Of a DNA stretch of 36,830 nucleotides, positions 25,144 through 32,394 are shown in pieces (the first letter of the stretch is position 1; the number at the start of each line of letters is the position of its first letter). The notes under the pieces were generated by a model. That model saw only the letters and a list, made by a program, of their open reading frames with translations, had not been told where the DNA came from and searched no databases. The position numbers and the translations under genes were made by a program. The stretch is from CAWACC01 sp964390695 (GTDB lineage: Bacteria; Chlamydiota; Chlamydiia; Chlamydiales; Parachlamydiaceae), in contig CAYMKI010000010.1 of NCBI GenBank assembly GCA_964390695.1, positions 1 through 36,830 of the forward strand. The letters run 5' to 3'.

Positions 25144-26040
25144 ATGAAAAGAACCCATCACTCCTCCAATCTAACACCCTACCAGCTTCGTCTTAGCAAT
25201 CAACAAACGGACAATAAAACAGCTCGGCATTCCCACCCACCCCAAAATGACATTTTAAGTGACTTACCTGCAGAACTTCTTTTTCAGATTTTTATCTTAG
25301 CCGCCACAAAAACTCCCTCGACATATCAATGCTTCAGGTCTCTAGCTTTCACCCAAAAAAAATTCCATCAGCTGGTTATTTCCACGGAATTCGGCACCGC
25401 CTTTACACACCTACAAAAAATCCCCTTAAAAACATGTCCAAACGAACCTTGGATAAAAACCTACAAGCTATGGCTGCAGACACGCTGCTATATCCTATTG
25501 GATTGCTCCAATTCTATGGATGTCTATGCCAACCATGAGAAAGTGGAGGACGCCATCAAAAAAATCTCTCAACAAGCTTTCCAATACCAATGGTGGAAGA
25601 AAATTAAACTGGGATTGTTTGCAGATGAATTCATCTTTATTCCTATCGAATCACCACAACACCTAAAAGCTACTATAGAAAATATAGACACCACCCTCGA
25701 ATATAACGAGTTTACGCGAATAAACACCTATCTGGTGCCGGTGTTGAAGTCTATTTATAACGAGGTTAATAATTCGACCTCTCAGATAGCAGCTGCCACC
25801 GAAGTCCACATTCTCAGCGATTGTAAATTCACCGAAGCTGAAGAAATAAAAAAGCAAGTGTTCGAAATTAAATGCTATCGTCCTCTTAGCATCCATTGGT
25901 ATAAGGTCACCAAGAATGGGAAAAGCCCATTCTTGGACGATGTTCAAAGCTGGCTGCCAACCCTTTCTAAAACCACTGAGAGAGCTTCCGTCTCCATCAT
26001 CGAAGACGTAGATGATTTTTTATTAGACAAAGAGTCATAG
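25144..26040 (+). CDS. F-box-von Willebrand A domain fusion, candidate effector
   Basis: A 298-aa protein. Residues 1-36 are polar and probably disordered; 37-80 form an F-box (ILSDLPAELLFQIFILAA, then CFRSLAFTQKKFHQLV). From about 113 a VWA domain follows with a complete-looking MIDAS: D120-C-S122-N-S124 (ILLDCSNSMD), T195 (RINTYLVPVL) and D226 (HILSDCKF). The VWA fold would bind a protein ligand through a metal ion, so the natural reading is a secreted SCF adaptor recruiting a host protein for ubiquitination. That is inference; the two domains are read from sequence. AGGA lies 6 nt before ATG and a strong promoter is upstream. Its last 47 bp are duplicated at 26799-26845. Confidence 0.8.
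   Translation: MKRTHHSSNLTPYQLRLSNQQTDNKTARHSHPPQNDILSDLPAELLFQIFILAATKTPSTYQCFRSLAFTQKKFHQLVISTEFGTAFTHLQKIPLKTCPNEPWIKTYKLWLQTRCYILLDCSNSMDVYANHEKVEDAIKKISQQAFQYQWWKKIKLGLFADEFIFIPIESPQHLKATIENIDTTLEYNEFTRINTYLVPVLKSIYNEVNNSTSQIAAATEVHILSDCKFTEAEEIKKQVFEIKCYRPLSIHWYKVTKNGKSPFLDDVQSWLPTLSKTTERASVSIIEDVDDFLLDKES
25994..26040 (+). repeat. direct repeat, copy 1 (3' end of the F-box-VWA gene)
   Basis: These 47 bp from CCATCATCGAAGACG to the TAG stop match 26799-26845 at 43 of 47 positions. Together the copies bracket the DUF4160-DUF2442 pair. Confidence 0.85.
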
Positions 26041-26205
26041 AGCTACAGTACTTTTACTATTGCCCCCTCCGCGTCTCCGGGCCTTTGCGCCGCTTTTAAA
26101 CTCATTAACTCAACGTTAAATTAGATGGTGTTATTGAAGGTCCACAAGACTACCTTTTCTGTATTTGGTAGGCTGCTTAAAAGTTCTTTTATCTGGGATA
26201 TATGG

Positions 26206-26448
26206 TTATAAATCAATTCCTACTTCATAAAGATAGTCAGGAGAGACATCAGCACCATTTGGCCACGTGACCGTATTGAGATCGATTTTGAAATTCATGA
26301 AATAATCTACATTTTTTAGTGGTCTGAATATTTCACCTCTAAATCCATTCAAAGCCTTTTCAAAATCTATTACTTTTTTAGATTTGTCCTCAAATGTTAG
26401 TAATATTTTATAATCTTCAATATATTTTGCCTTTTTCACAAAATGCAT
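26206..26448 (-). CDS. DUF2442 domain protein
   Basis: An 80-aa protein covering a whole DUF2442 domain: FEDKSKKVIDFEKAL, a GEIFRPLKNVDYF segment, then VTWPNGADVSPDYLYE, the last being the family's most conserved block. The biochemical function is unknown. It follows the DUF4160 gene with an 8-bp gap, a combination found in many bacteria and often suspected of being a toxin-antitoxin-like pair. A short AGG lies 7 nt before ATG. The region is visibly more AT-rich than its neighbours, suggesting acquisition. Confidence 0.85.
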   Translation of the reverse strand: MHFVKKAKYIEDYKILLTFEDKSKKVIDFEKALNGFRGEIFRPLKNVDYFMNFKIDLNTVTWPNGADVSPDYLYEVGIDL

Positions 26449-26456
26449 AATATTGC

Positions 26457-26717
26457 CTATACTAATGGTTTTATTTTCTTTAATGGCTTTTCTTTAAGCG
26501 CAAGTTCCCAATCTTGTAATAATTCATCACGGTGCAAATAAGCCCATTCTAATATCAAAGAAATCACACGTTTTGGTAATTTTCCTTCTATCAATCTAAG
26601 TTCGTTAATAGAAAACATTGCTTTATAATTACCATAAGTTGCGTGAAAATGAGGTGGTGCATGATCTGAGTAGTACATTGCTATAACAATTCCAAGGAAA
26701 CGGCTGATCTCAGGCAT
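26457..26717 (-). CDS. DUF4160 domain protein
   Basis: An 86-aa protein from the ATG at 26717, beginning MPEISRFLGIVIAMYYSDH. The APPHFHATYGNYKAMFSI block (His-x-His, then YGxYKA) and LPKRVISLILEWAYLH are diagnostic of DUF4160. The reading frame is open to 26786, but the added N-terminus is not part of the family, and AGGA lies 9 nt before 26717. It forms an operon with the DUF2442 gene. The function is unknown; a toxin-antitoxin role is a guess based on pairing and small size. Confidence 0.85.
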   Translation of the reverse strand: MPEISRFLGIVIAMYYSDHAPPHFHATYGNYKAMFSINELRLIEGKLPKRVISLILEWAYLHRDELLQDWELALKEKPLKKIKPLV

Positions 26718-26798
26718 AGTTTTTGTTCCTATATATAGTTTTTGTTCCCATCTAAGGCGGAAATGAGAACCGCCTTTGTATTCCAACGTATATTTGAT

Positions 26799-26845
26799 CC
26801 ATCATCGAAGACGTAGATAAATTTTTATTAGACAAACAGTCGTAG
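26799..26845 (+). pseudogene. remnant: 3' end of an F-box-VWA paralogue
   Basis: It aligns to the last 47 bp of the gene at 25144-26040 with four substitutions and no indel. The frame and stop are kept: IIEDVDKFLLDKQS-stop against IIEDVDDFLLDKES-stop in the intact gene. Upstream similarity ends abruptly at 26799, so the rest of the paralogue is missing, apparently replaced by the DUF4160-DUF2442 pair. Confidence 0.7.
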
Positions 26846-26871
26846 GGCCGTTTGGGTAAACTTCCGTTAAT

Positions 26872-27225
26872 TCAGTGCAATTTCCTTCCGTCGGGTACTT
26901 TAGGATCCATGCTGGCCAGACAAATTCCCCCCTGCTCATCGGAAAATCCCACGAGCAAAAACTGCGAGATAAATCCTGCGATATTTTTTTCACCTAAATT
27001 CACACACCCGATGATGTTCCTTCCGATCAGTGTTTCAGGTGTATAATGCACCGTGACCTGTGCTGAGGTTTGCAGTAGACCTATTTCTGGCCCAAAATCT
27101 GCCCATATTTTATAGGCGGGCTTTCTAGCCTTGGCAAACACTTCGGCTTTGACGATTGTACCCGAACGCAAATCCACCTTTTCAAAATCTTCATAGGTGA
27201 TCGGCGCCATTTTTTGCTTCTCCAT
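26872..27225 (-). CDS. csaA: CsaA/YgjH-like tRNA-binding protein
   Basis: A 117-aa protein made of a single tRNA-binding (OB-fold, EMAP-II-like) domain. YEDFEKVDLRSGTIVKAE, ARKPAYKIWADFG, the SAQVT motif, LIGRNIIGCVNLG and VPDGRKL match CsaA along its length. In Bacillus CsaA acts as a protein-export chaperone and binds tRNA. AAGGAG lies 9 nt before the ATG at 27225. It is downstream of the HxlR gene on the same strand with a 110-bp gap. The ATG at 27210 is an alternative start. Confidence 0.88.
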   Translation of the reverse strand: MEKQKMAPITYEDFEKVDLRSGTIVKAEVFAKARKPAYKIWADFGPEIGLLQTSAQVTVHYTPETLIGRNIIGCVNLGEKNIAGFISQFLLVGFSDEQGGICLASMDPKVPDGRKLH

Positions 27226-27335
27226 TGTGCCATACTCCTTTCATAAAATCTTTCCCCCTAAACTTGTTCGCTATCTAGGAGTTTTTTTTGTAATTAATAA
27301 CTTTCCTGTAGGATCATATATTACTCTCTTACATT

Positions 27336-27680
27336 TTAGATGACTCCTTGAGCTCTCCATGCATGCGCTATGTTGCTGACAGTCTCTAAAAAAGGCGATA
27401 AAGATTGACCTAAAGACGTCAAACTATAGATGACGGTAGGTGGAATGGTAGGCTGATGATCCCGATGAACCAAGCCCGCACTTTCAAGTTCTCGCAGCTT
27501 ATCTGTCAGCACTTTCTGAGTTATCTTAGGAATCAAGCGCTTGAGCTGCCCAAATCGGATAGGGCCATTTTGCAATAAGACCAGTAAGATATACGAATTC
27601 CAGCGCAATCCTACAATTTTTAAAAAGGCTTCTACAGGACATCCTTGCAATCGCATTTGCAAGTTTTTTGACTTACTCAT
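27336..27680 (-). CDS. HxlR-family winged-helix transcriptional regulator
   Basis: A 114-aa MarR/HxlR-type regulator from the ATG at 27680. The CPVEAFLKIVGLRWNSYILL segment near the N-terminus is the family's opening helix, including the conserved Cys often used as a redox sensor. FGQLKRLIPKITQKVLTDKL is the helix-turn-helix, and GLVHRDHQPTIPPTVIYSLT is the wing. HxlR proteins are typically homodimers that often control neighbouring genes. It is divergent from the OTU-protease gene with about 50 bp between starts, so it may regulate that gene. An upstream in-frame ATG at 27701 is an alternative start. Confidence 0.9.
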   Translation of the reverse strand: MSKSKNLQMRLQGCPVEAFLKIVGLRWNSYILLVLLQNGPIRFGQLKRLIPKITQKVLTDKLRELESAGLVHRDHQPTIPPTVIYSLTSLGQSLSPFLETVSNIAHAWRAQGVI

Positions 27681-27731
27681 AAAATATCTATGTGTTATCA
27701 TATTTTATTAATCTTAAAACAAGAATATCTT

Positions 27732-28757
27732 ATGATCGCTTTTCTATCAAATCTATTACCTTCCATCCAGTCCAAGATACAGAATGGCTTAAATCAAATA
27801 GGCCGGCTGGGATCAAAAATTGTCCGTTGGTTTCGAAATCTAACCGGCACACCTGCAAAAACTCACAGGGTAGCGCAACCACATTTAGCGAAACCTTTCC
27901 CTCTAGCACCCCAACAAAAAACTACAACACCTGCTCAAATACCGACGGAACAACCTCAATACTTTATTATCAAATCCAATGAAAGGATCATCCCAGAACA
28001 TCTGCGCATCATCCAAGACAAGGTGTCCGTTCCAGATTATATTGGCATGCAGTATAAAGGCAACACTCCTGCTGCAAATAAATACTCCGCGCGCTTGAGG
28101 GCCATTTCTAAACACCTGGATTATCAAACAATCATACCCACACGCGGCGACGGCAATTGTTTTACCAATGCTGCAGCAGCCGGACTGCTACACCTCTTTC
28201 CCCTCTTCAAGGAAAAATTCCTCGCTGTGTTACGCACACATAGCCAATCCTCCCTTCCATACTTAACACCAGATAAAACCTCTACAGCCCCAACCTATAG
28301 CCAGCAATTTACCAAAAAAGACGACTTCAATAAAGTCATCACACACCTCATGCAATATCCTTGCGATAGCCTTCTCAAGGATCAACTATTTTTGGCAGCC
28401 TTTTCTAGGGTGATCCGATTTATCCTGCATATACAGTACGAGCACACAGGCGTTCCTTTAGATGAAAACCTCCTTCAAGTAGGTGAAAACATAGACATGT
28501 TGGGCTTATGCGCCTTAAACCATGCTTTTGATGTAAATGCGGCTTTGATTGTTCTTAGAAAGGACAAGGAATTCACCGATCCGGATGATTTCCAACATAT
28601 CTACCGTGTGCATGGAAAACACCTGGATAGCGCAGCCAGCATAATCCCTATTACAAACCTGGAAAAAAATAAACATTTCTACATGATAGCCAGCGGCCCG
28701 CATTATATTTTATTGACGAGGTATTTGCAAAGCTCGGAAAATTTTGAGCTTATTTAA
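27732..28757 (+). CDS. OTU-family (otubain-like) cysteine protease, candidate deubiquitinase effector
   Basis: A 341-aa protein from the ATG at 27732. A polar, Pro/Gln-rich N-terminus (about 40-75) is followed by an otubain-type OTU core: IIPTRGDGNCFTNAAAAG gives D140 and nucleophile C143, and the C-terminal GPHYILLTR gives H324. The Cys-to-His distance of about 180 residues fits otubains such as OTUB1 (C91, H265) better than short OTU domains. The expected role is cleavage of host ubiquitin chains after secretion. It is immediately followed (4-bp gap) by the methyltransferase-ankyrin gene. The reading frame is open from 27690, but that start overlaps the HxlR gene start region. Confidence 0.8.
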   Translation: MIAFLSNLLPSIQSKIQNGLNQIGRLGSKIVRWFRNLTGTPAKTHRVAQPHLAKPFPLAPQQKTTTPAQIPTEQPQYFIIKSNERIIPEHLRIIQDKVSVPDYIGMQYKGNTPAANKYSARLRAISKHLDYQTIIPTRGDGNCFTNAAAAGLLHLFPLFKEKFLAVLRTHSQSSLPYLTPDKTSTAPTYSQQFTKKDDFNKVITHLMQYPCDSLLKDQLFLAAFSRVIRFILHIQYEHTGVPLDENLLQVGENIDMLGLCALNHAFDVNAALIVLRKDKEFTDPDDFQHIYRVHGKHLDSAASIIPITNLEKNKHFYMIASGPHYILLTRYLQSSENFELI

Positions 28758-28761
28758 TGAC

Positions 28762-30141
28762 ATGAATCTTGCAATTTACCCATTTCATAACGATCATGTC
28801 ATATCGCCCCCCAGCGAAACCTCCGACAAATTTTTAAGCTGGAAAGACCGCCCATTGACCGTTGTTGATAAGATTAACTCGGTTTTTGAAGCGCTTTCTA
28901 AGAAGAGGACTTCTAATTGGCGAGATAATGGTTCAACGTTATATCAAGAACTAAATATACACGAACATTATCTAGCAAAAAAGCTTATTGTAGATGCTTA
29001 TCCTAACCAGAAAGAATTTAATTTTTTAGAACTCGGCTCTGGCAATTTTGAATGGCAACAGGGTTTATGCGATTTTATAAACAATCAAAGGGACCTACCG
29101 GCAGATATCCAGGTGAATATCATTGGCACCAGAGGCGAAAGCGGCAACGTCAGCATTTTATCCGAGGGAAAATGTAAAGTCTATAAGCTAACCACATTTA
29201 AAGTGGAAAATTTGACTTCTGAATTTAAAAAACTGGATCTCAACCTCGAAGACAAAGTCGACTTAGCCATCTCAAGCTGGTGTTTTCGTCATCTAGTAGA
29301 TCCTGTGGGTACTTTTCAACAAACCTATGACCTGCTTCGCCCGAAAACAGGATTTTTTATCGTGGATGGTTTTTGTTTTCTGGAGCAGAACGATACCTAT
29401 GAATCCTATCTGAAAAGAAATAATGGATCTGAACCTTCGGCTTATATGATCAATCTCATGGTTCAAACCAAAGCTCCCTTTTTACTAATGAAAGATATAA
29501 ACAAGCGTCGTGATTGGAGTTTTATTTTAAACCGTCCCAATGAAAAAACTTGTCGACTGCCATTCAAATATCAAGGCGAATGTCAAAGTTTATGCGACCA
29601 GAGCACATTCGCATCTGGGTGTTTTACAAAATTTGATTTCGGCGGTGAAATATATAGTCATGCTTACTTAAACGATAAGGAATTTCTGTATCCGAATGAC
29701 AATCTATCCGGGAATAAATCCCTCTATAATATGCTTAGAAACCATGGTCTTATCTTTATGGACCAGAAATGGAATGGCACCCTATTCGATCCCACACCTC
29801 CTTTTCCTCTTCATCAAGCTGTATACAAGAACGACATAAAAGCCCTGGAAGAAGCCCTGAAAAATGGAGCCGATATCGACGAGGCTGATTTCGAAGGATA
29901 TACTCCTCTCCACTTAGCTGTCAAAGAAGGAAGTCCAGCTTGTGTAAAAGCGCTTTTGGAAAAAGGTGCTAGTCCGGATATTCCTGACTTTCTGCAAAGA
30001 ATACCCCCTTTAAGAACTGCACTTGCAATAGGATCCAATCAGGAAATAGTATCTCTACTTCAGAGTTTCGGTGCTTCCATAAATTACGATGCAGAAAAGC
30101 TATTAAGAACAAAAATATCTTTTAAACCCAACCTATCGTAG
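28762..30141 (+). CDS. SAM-dependent methyltransferase-ankyrin repeat fusion, candidate effector
   Basis: A 459-aa protein (ATG at 28762; an in-frame TTG at 28744 overlaps the OTU gene). FNFLELGSGNFEW (ELGSG about 90-94) is class I methyltransferase motif I, followed by DLAISSWCFRHLVDP (motif IV region) and LLRPKTGFFIVDG (post-motif). The C-terminal 110 residues hold about three ankyrin repeats: PLHQAVYKNDIKALEEALK, then GYTPLHLAVKEGSPACVKALL, then a degenerate one. Ankyrin fusions in intracellular bacteria usually target host proteins, so this may be a protein methyltransferase effector. The methyl acceptor is unknown. It is tightly linked to the OTU gene. Confidence 0.78.
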   Translation: MNLAIYPFHNDHVISPPSETSDKFLSWKDRPLTVVDKINSVFEALSKKRTSNWRDNGSTLYQELNIHEHYLAKKLIVDAYPNQKEFNFLELGSGNFEWQQGLCDFINNQRDLPADIQVNIIGTRGESGNVSILSEGKCKVYKLTTFKVENLTSEFKKLDLNLEDKVDLAISSWCFRHLVDPVGTFQQTYDLLRPKTGFFIVDGFCFLEQNDTYESYLKRNNGSEPSAYMINLMVQTKAPFLLMKDINKRRDWSFILNRPNEKTCRLPFKYQGECQSLCDQSTFASGCFTKFDFGGEIYSHAYLNDKEFLYPNDNLSGNKSLYNMLRNHGLIFMDQKWNGTLFDPTPPFPLHQAVYKNDIKALEEALKNGADIDEADFEGYTPLHLAVKEGSPACVKALLEKGASPDIPDFLQRIPPLRTALAIGSNQEIVSLLQSFGASINYDAEKLLRTKISFKPNLS

Positions 30142-30168
30142 TAGCAATTTGTGAAATATCAAATCATC

Positions 30169-30198
30169 TTGACAAATCCTCCTCCAGCCTCTTATAAA
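30169..30198 (+). promoter_or_regulatory. strong consensus promoter upstream of hemH
   Basis: A perfect -35 TTGACA (30169-30174) and TATAAA (30193-30198) with 18-nt spacing. Transcription would begin near 30205, 173 nt before the hemH ATG. A hairpin followed by T-rich sequence (30250-30290) lies in that leader, so it could act as an attenuator, or the promoter could serve a short RNA. Confidence 0.6.
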
Positions 30199-30249
30199 TC
30201 ATAAGAAATTGAACGCCAGAGTCCATATAAGCTATAGAAATGCAAGTTC

Positions 30250-30278
30250 AAATCTCGACTTTGTATAAGTCGAAATTT
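30250..30278 (+). terminator. hairpin carrying the fold-back element's end sequence
   Basis: AAATCTCGACTT (30250-30261) and AAGTCGAAATTT (30267-30278) pair with one mismatch around a 5-nt loop, followed by TTAGTTTGTTTTGTTT. This could terminate upstream transcription. The stretch ATCTCGACTTTG is identical to the terminal inverted repeat of the element at 3159-3319. Confidence 0.5.
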
Positions 30279-30377
30279 TAGTTTGTTTTGTTTATAGCCT
30301 CTCTGTGTTCTCTGTGGGCTCTGTGGTTCAAGATTTAATGATTATATACAACACTCTATAGTTACAAAAAAACACCA

Positions 30378-31415
30378 ATGACTATGCATCCTCGTTCCGG
30401 TATTTTACTCGTCAATTTAGGCACGCCCGACTCTCCCCATCCTAAAGACGTGCATCGCTACCTCATAGAATTTTTGACTGACGGCCGGGTCATCGACCTG
30501 CCCTGGTGGAAAAGGCAGCTGCTGGTCAGAACGCTTATTGTACCCAAAAGATACAGACAATCCGCAGCATCCTATAAAAGCATCTGGACCGATGAGGGAT
30601 CTCCCTTAATGCTTTATGGACGAAAACTTCAAACTCTCCTCCAGCATAAATTAGGCCCAAGCTACCACGTGGAATTGGGCATGCGCTATCAAAATCCCAG
30701 CATTCGCTCTGCCCTAGCCTCGCTCTCCAGATATCACCTGGAAGAGATCATCATTCTGCCTTTATTTCCCCACTACGCTTCTGCCACGACGGGATCGGTC
30801 CACCAAAAGGTCATGGAAGAACTCAAACACCATATGCACCTGCCAAAAATCACCTTCATCAACAGCTACGCGACAGATCCGGGACTGATCAAAGCTTTTG
30901 CTAGCTTAGGCAAGTCTTTTGCCCCTCACACCTACGACCATATCTTATTTAGTTTTCACGGCCTACCTCAAAGGCAGATCAAAAAAAACGACAAGCAAGG
31001 CTGCTGCCTACAAGCGCAGAATGCTTGCTGCCGACAACTGAATGCACAAAATCACAGCTGCTATTCTGCCCAATGCTATGCCACGGCGCGTGAAATCGCC
31101 GCCAGCTTAGACCTCTCTCCAGATAATTACTCTGTCGCCTTCCAATCGCGCTTAGGCAAAGAACCTTGGCTAGAACCGTTTACCAATGAAACCATTAAAC
31201 ACCTAGCTCAAACAGGCAAGCACAAAATCTTGGTCTTCTGCCCTTCTTTTGTGTGCGATTGCCTTGAAACCCTGTATGAAATAGGCATAGAATATGCCCA
31301 TGAATTCAAGCTGCATGGAGGTAAAACTCTTGACCTGGTTCCCGGATTGAACGACCATCCGGCATGGGTCGATGCCTTGGAAAACCTGATCTTGAAATCC
31401 TCTCATTTGCGATAA
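30378..31415 (+). CDS. hemH: ferrochelatase
   Basis: A 345-aa ferrochelatase that inserts Fe(II) into protoporphyrin IX, the last step of protoheme synthesis. ILLVNLGTPDSP opens the protein, FSFHGLP (H194) is the metal-delivery histidine, and CLETLYEIGIEY contains the conserved Glu (about 297). A Cys-rich insertion follows the His: C209, C210, C217, C218, C228 and C233 within KQGCCLQAQNACC and SCYSAQC, with further Cys at 288, 293 and 295. This fits the Cys-containing ferrochelatase subtype and may hold an iron-sulfur cluster. The 3' end overlaps the convergent M15-like gene by 13 bp. Confidence 0.95.
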   Translation: MTMHPRSGILLVNLGTPDSPHPKDVHRYLIEFLTDGRVIDLPWWKRQLLVRTLIVPKRYRQSAASYKSIWTDEGSPLMLYGRKLQTLLQHKLGPSYHVELGMRYQNPSIRSALASLSRYHLEEIIILPLFPHYASATTGSVHQKVMEELKHHMHLPKITFINSYATDPGLIKAFASLGKSFAPHTYDHILFSFHGLPQRQIKKNDKQGCCLQAQNACCRQLNAQNHSCYSAQCYATAREIAASLDLSPDNYSVAFQSRLGKEPWLEPFTNETIKHLAQTGKHKILVFCPSFVCDCLETLYEIGIEYAHEFKLHGGKTLDLVPGLNDHPAWVDALENLILKSSHLR

Positions 31416-32332
31416 AAGTTATTGTATCCTTTCGGCCAGGTAAAGACGACTTTTTCTTTAAGGTCCCAATCATAGCGCACCTGCAAACTGAGATAGGGAT
31501 ATGGATGCCGATTGTCGAAATTGCGCCCCTCTTTGCGGGCATATAATTTTATAAATATTTCCTTGTTGAACCAGGGTTTCGTAAATACATCCGTATCCTC
31601 TTTTTCATAGCGTTTGAATTCGACGTATTCATTCTCCTTATGATATTTTGGAGTCTCTTGATAATACTGTTGCAAGACCTTTACAATTTTTTCAGGCTGT
31701 TCCTCCATGCCTTGTACATAAAAGGCAACCTCAGCTCCCATCAGATGCTTGGAGCTGACCTGGATATGTTCTGGGTTTATGTAGGCATTATGATCAGGGC
31801 AGCGATGCCCGCTGGTTATCACCACTCGCCTGCCAGTCTTTTTTTGCACATAATTCAGCAAATCGACCAGTATAGGATAGATAAACTCTTTGTTATCCCT
31901 TAAGGGCAGACTATGCTTTTCACAACCCCCGCAGTCATTATAATGAACCGCTTCACCTTTTTTTACTACAGTACGGATGGGGTTTAAAGCACTGCCTTTG
32001 CAGCGAAAATACTCTTTGGTGATCTTGGGCAGATGGCCTATGGATTGCTTTTCCCAGGGATACGTCTCACGTTGATTCATTTCAGGCAAGGGGGGGGTGA
32101 ATAATTTTTCATGATGCAGACGATATATGTATTCGCCCACGGCGGCTTTTTGCGGTCTTTTACTATCGGATGTAGACTCCGTTGAACACCCTCCGCAAAA
32201 AATTACCGCCATTAGACAAAGCACACCCAAAACATATCTGGAAGGCGACGAGCACAAAAACTCATTACGTGGAGAATTATTACATGCCATTGCCTGGATC
32301 CACCCACTCAGCGGATTATTTGTTTTTTTCAT
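31403..32332 (-). CDS. lipoprotein-like protein with degenerate M15-type peptidase domain
   Basis: A 309-aa protein. A hydrophobic segment (about residues 33-48) ends in FCGGCST, a plausible though atypical lipidation site; the ATG at 32290 would shorten the N-terminus. Residues about 145-210 resemble zinc D-Ala-D-Ala peptidases of family M15: RRVVITSGHRCPDHNAY, then SSKHLMGAEVAF in place of the SxHxxGxAxD zinc motif. The His (H196) is kept but the Asp is Ala (A203), and no C-terminal zinc His motif is obvious. It is therefore probably a non-catalytic, peptidoglycan-binding derivative. A CxxC (NDCGGC, about 134-137) may form a disulfide. It overlaps hemH by 13 bp. Confidence 0.6.
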   Translation of the reverse strand: MKKTNNPLSGWIQAMACNNSPRNEFLCSSPSRYVLGVLCLMAVIFCGGCSTESTSDSKRPQKAAVGEYIYRLHHEKLFTPPLPEMNQRETYPWEKQSIGHLPKITKEYFRCKGSALNPIRTVVKKGEAVHYNDCGGCEKHSLPLRDNKEFIYPILVDLLNYVQKKTGRRVVITSGHRCPDHNAYINPEHIQVSSKHLMGAEVAFYVQGMEEQPEKIVKVLQQYYQETPKYHKENEYVEFKRYEKEDTDVFTKPWFNKEIFIKLYARKEGRNFDNRHPYPYLSLQVRYDWDLKEKVVFTWPKGYNNFYRK

Positions 32333-32352
32333 TATTCTTCAAAAACCTGTTT

Positions 32353-32361
32353 TGATATAAT
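32353..32361 (+). promoter_or_regulatory. extended -10 promoter of the HAD-IA gene
   Basis: TGATATAAT is a full extended -10 match (TGn plus TATAAT). Transcription would begin near 32368, 27 nt before the ATG at 32395. The -35 region is poor, as usual for extended -10 promoters. Confidence 0.5.
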
Positions 32362-32394
32362 TTAACTATTAATGCGCATTTAAAGTACCATCAT

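Noticed and set aside
26206..26717. Confident annotation as a toxin-antitoxin system
   Set aside because: The DUF4160-DUF2442 pairing is suggestive only; no toxin motif is visible, so the genes are left as domain-of-unknown-function proteins.
26802..26993. 63-codon minus-strand ORF beside csaA
   Set aside because: It overlaps csaA in another frame and the F-box-VWA remnant; composition is that of a shadow frame.
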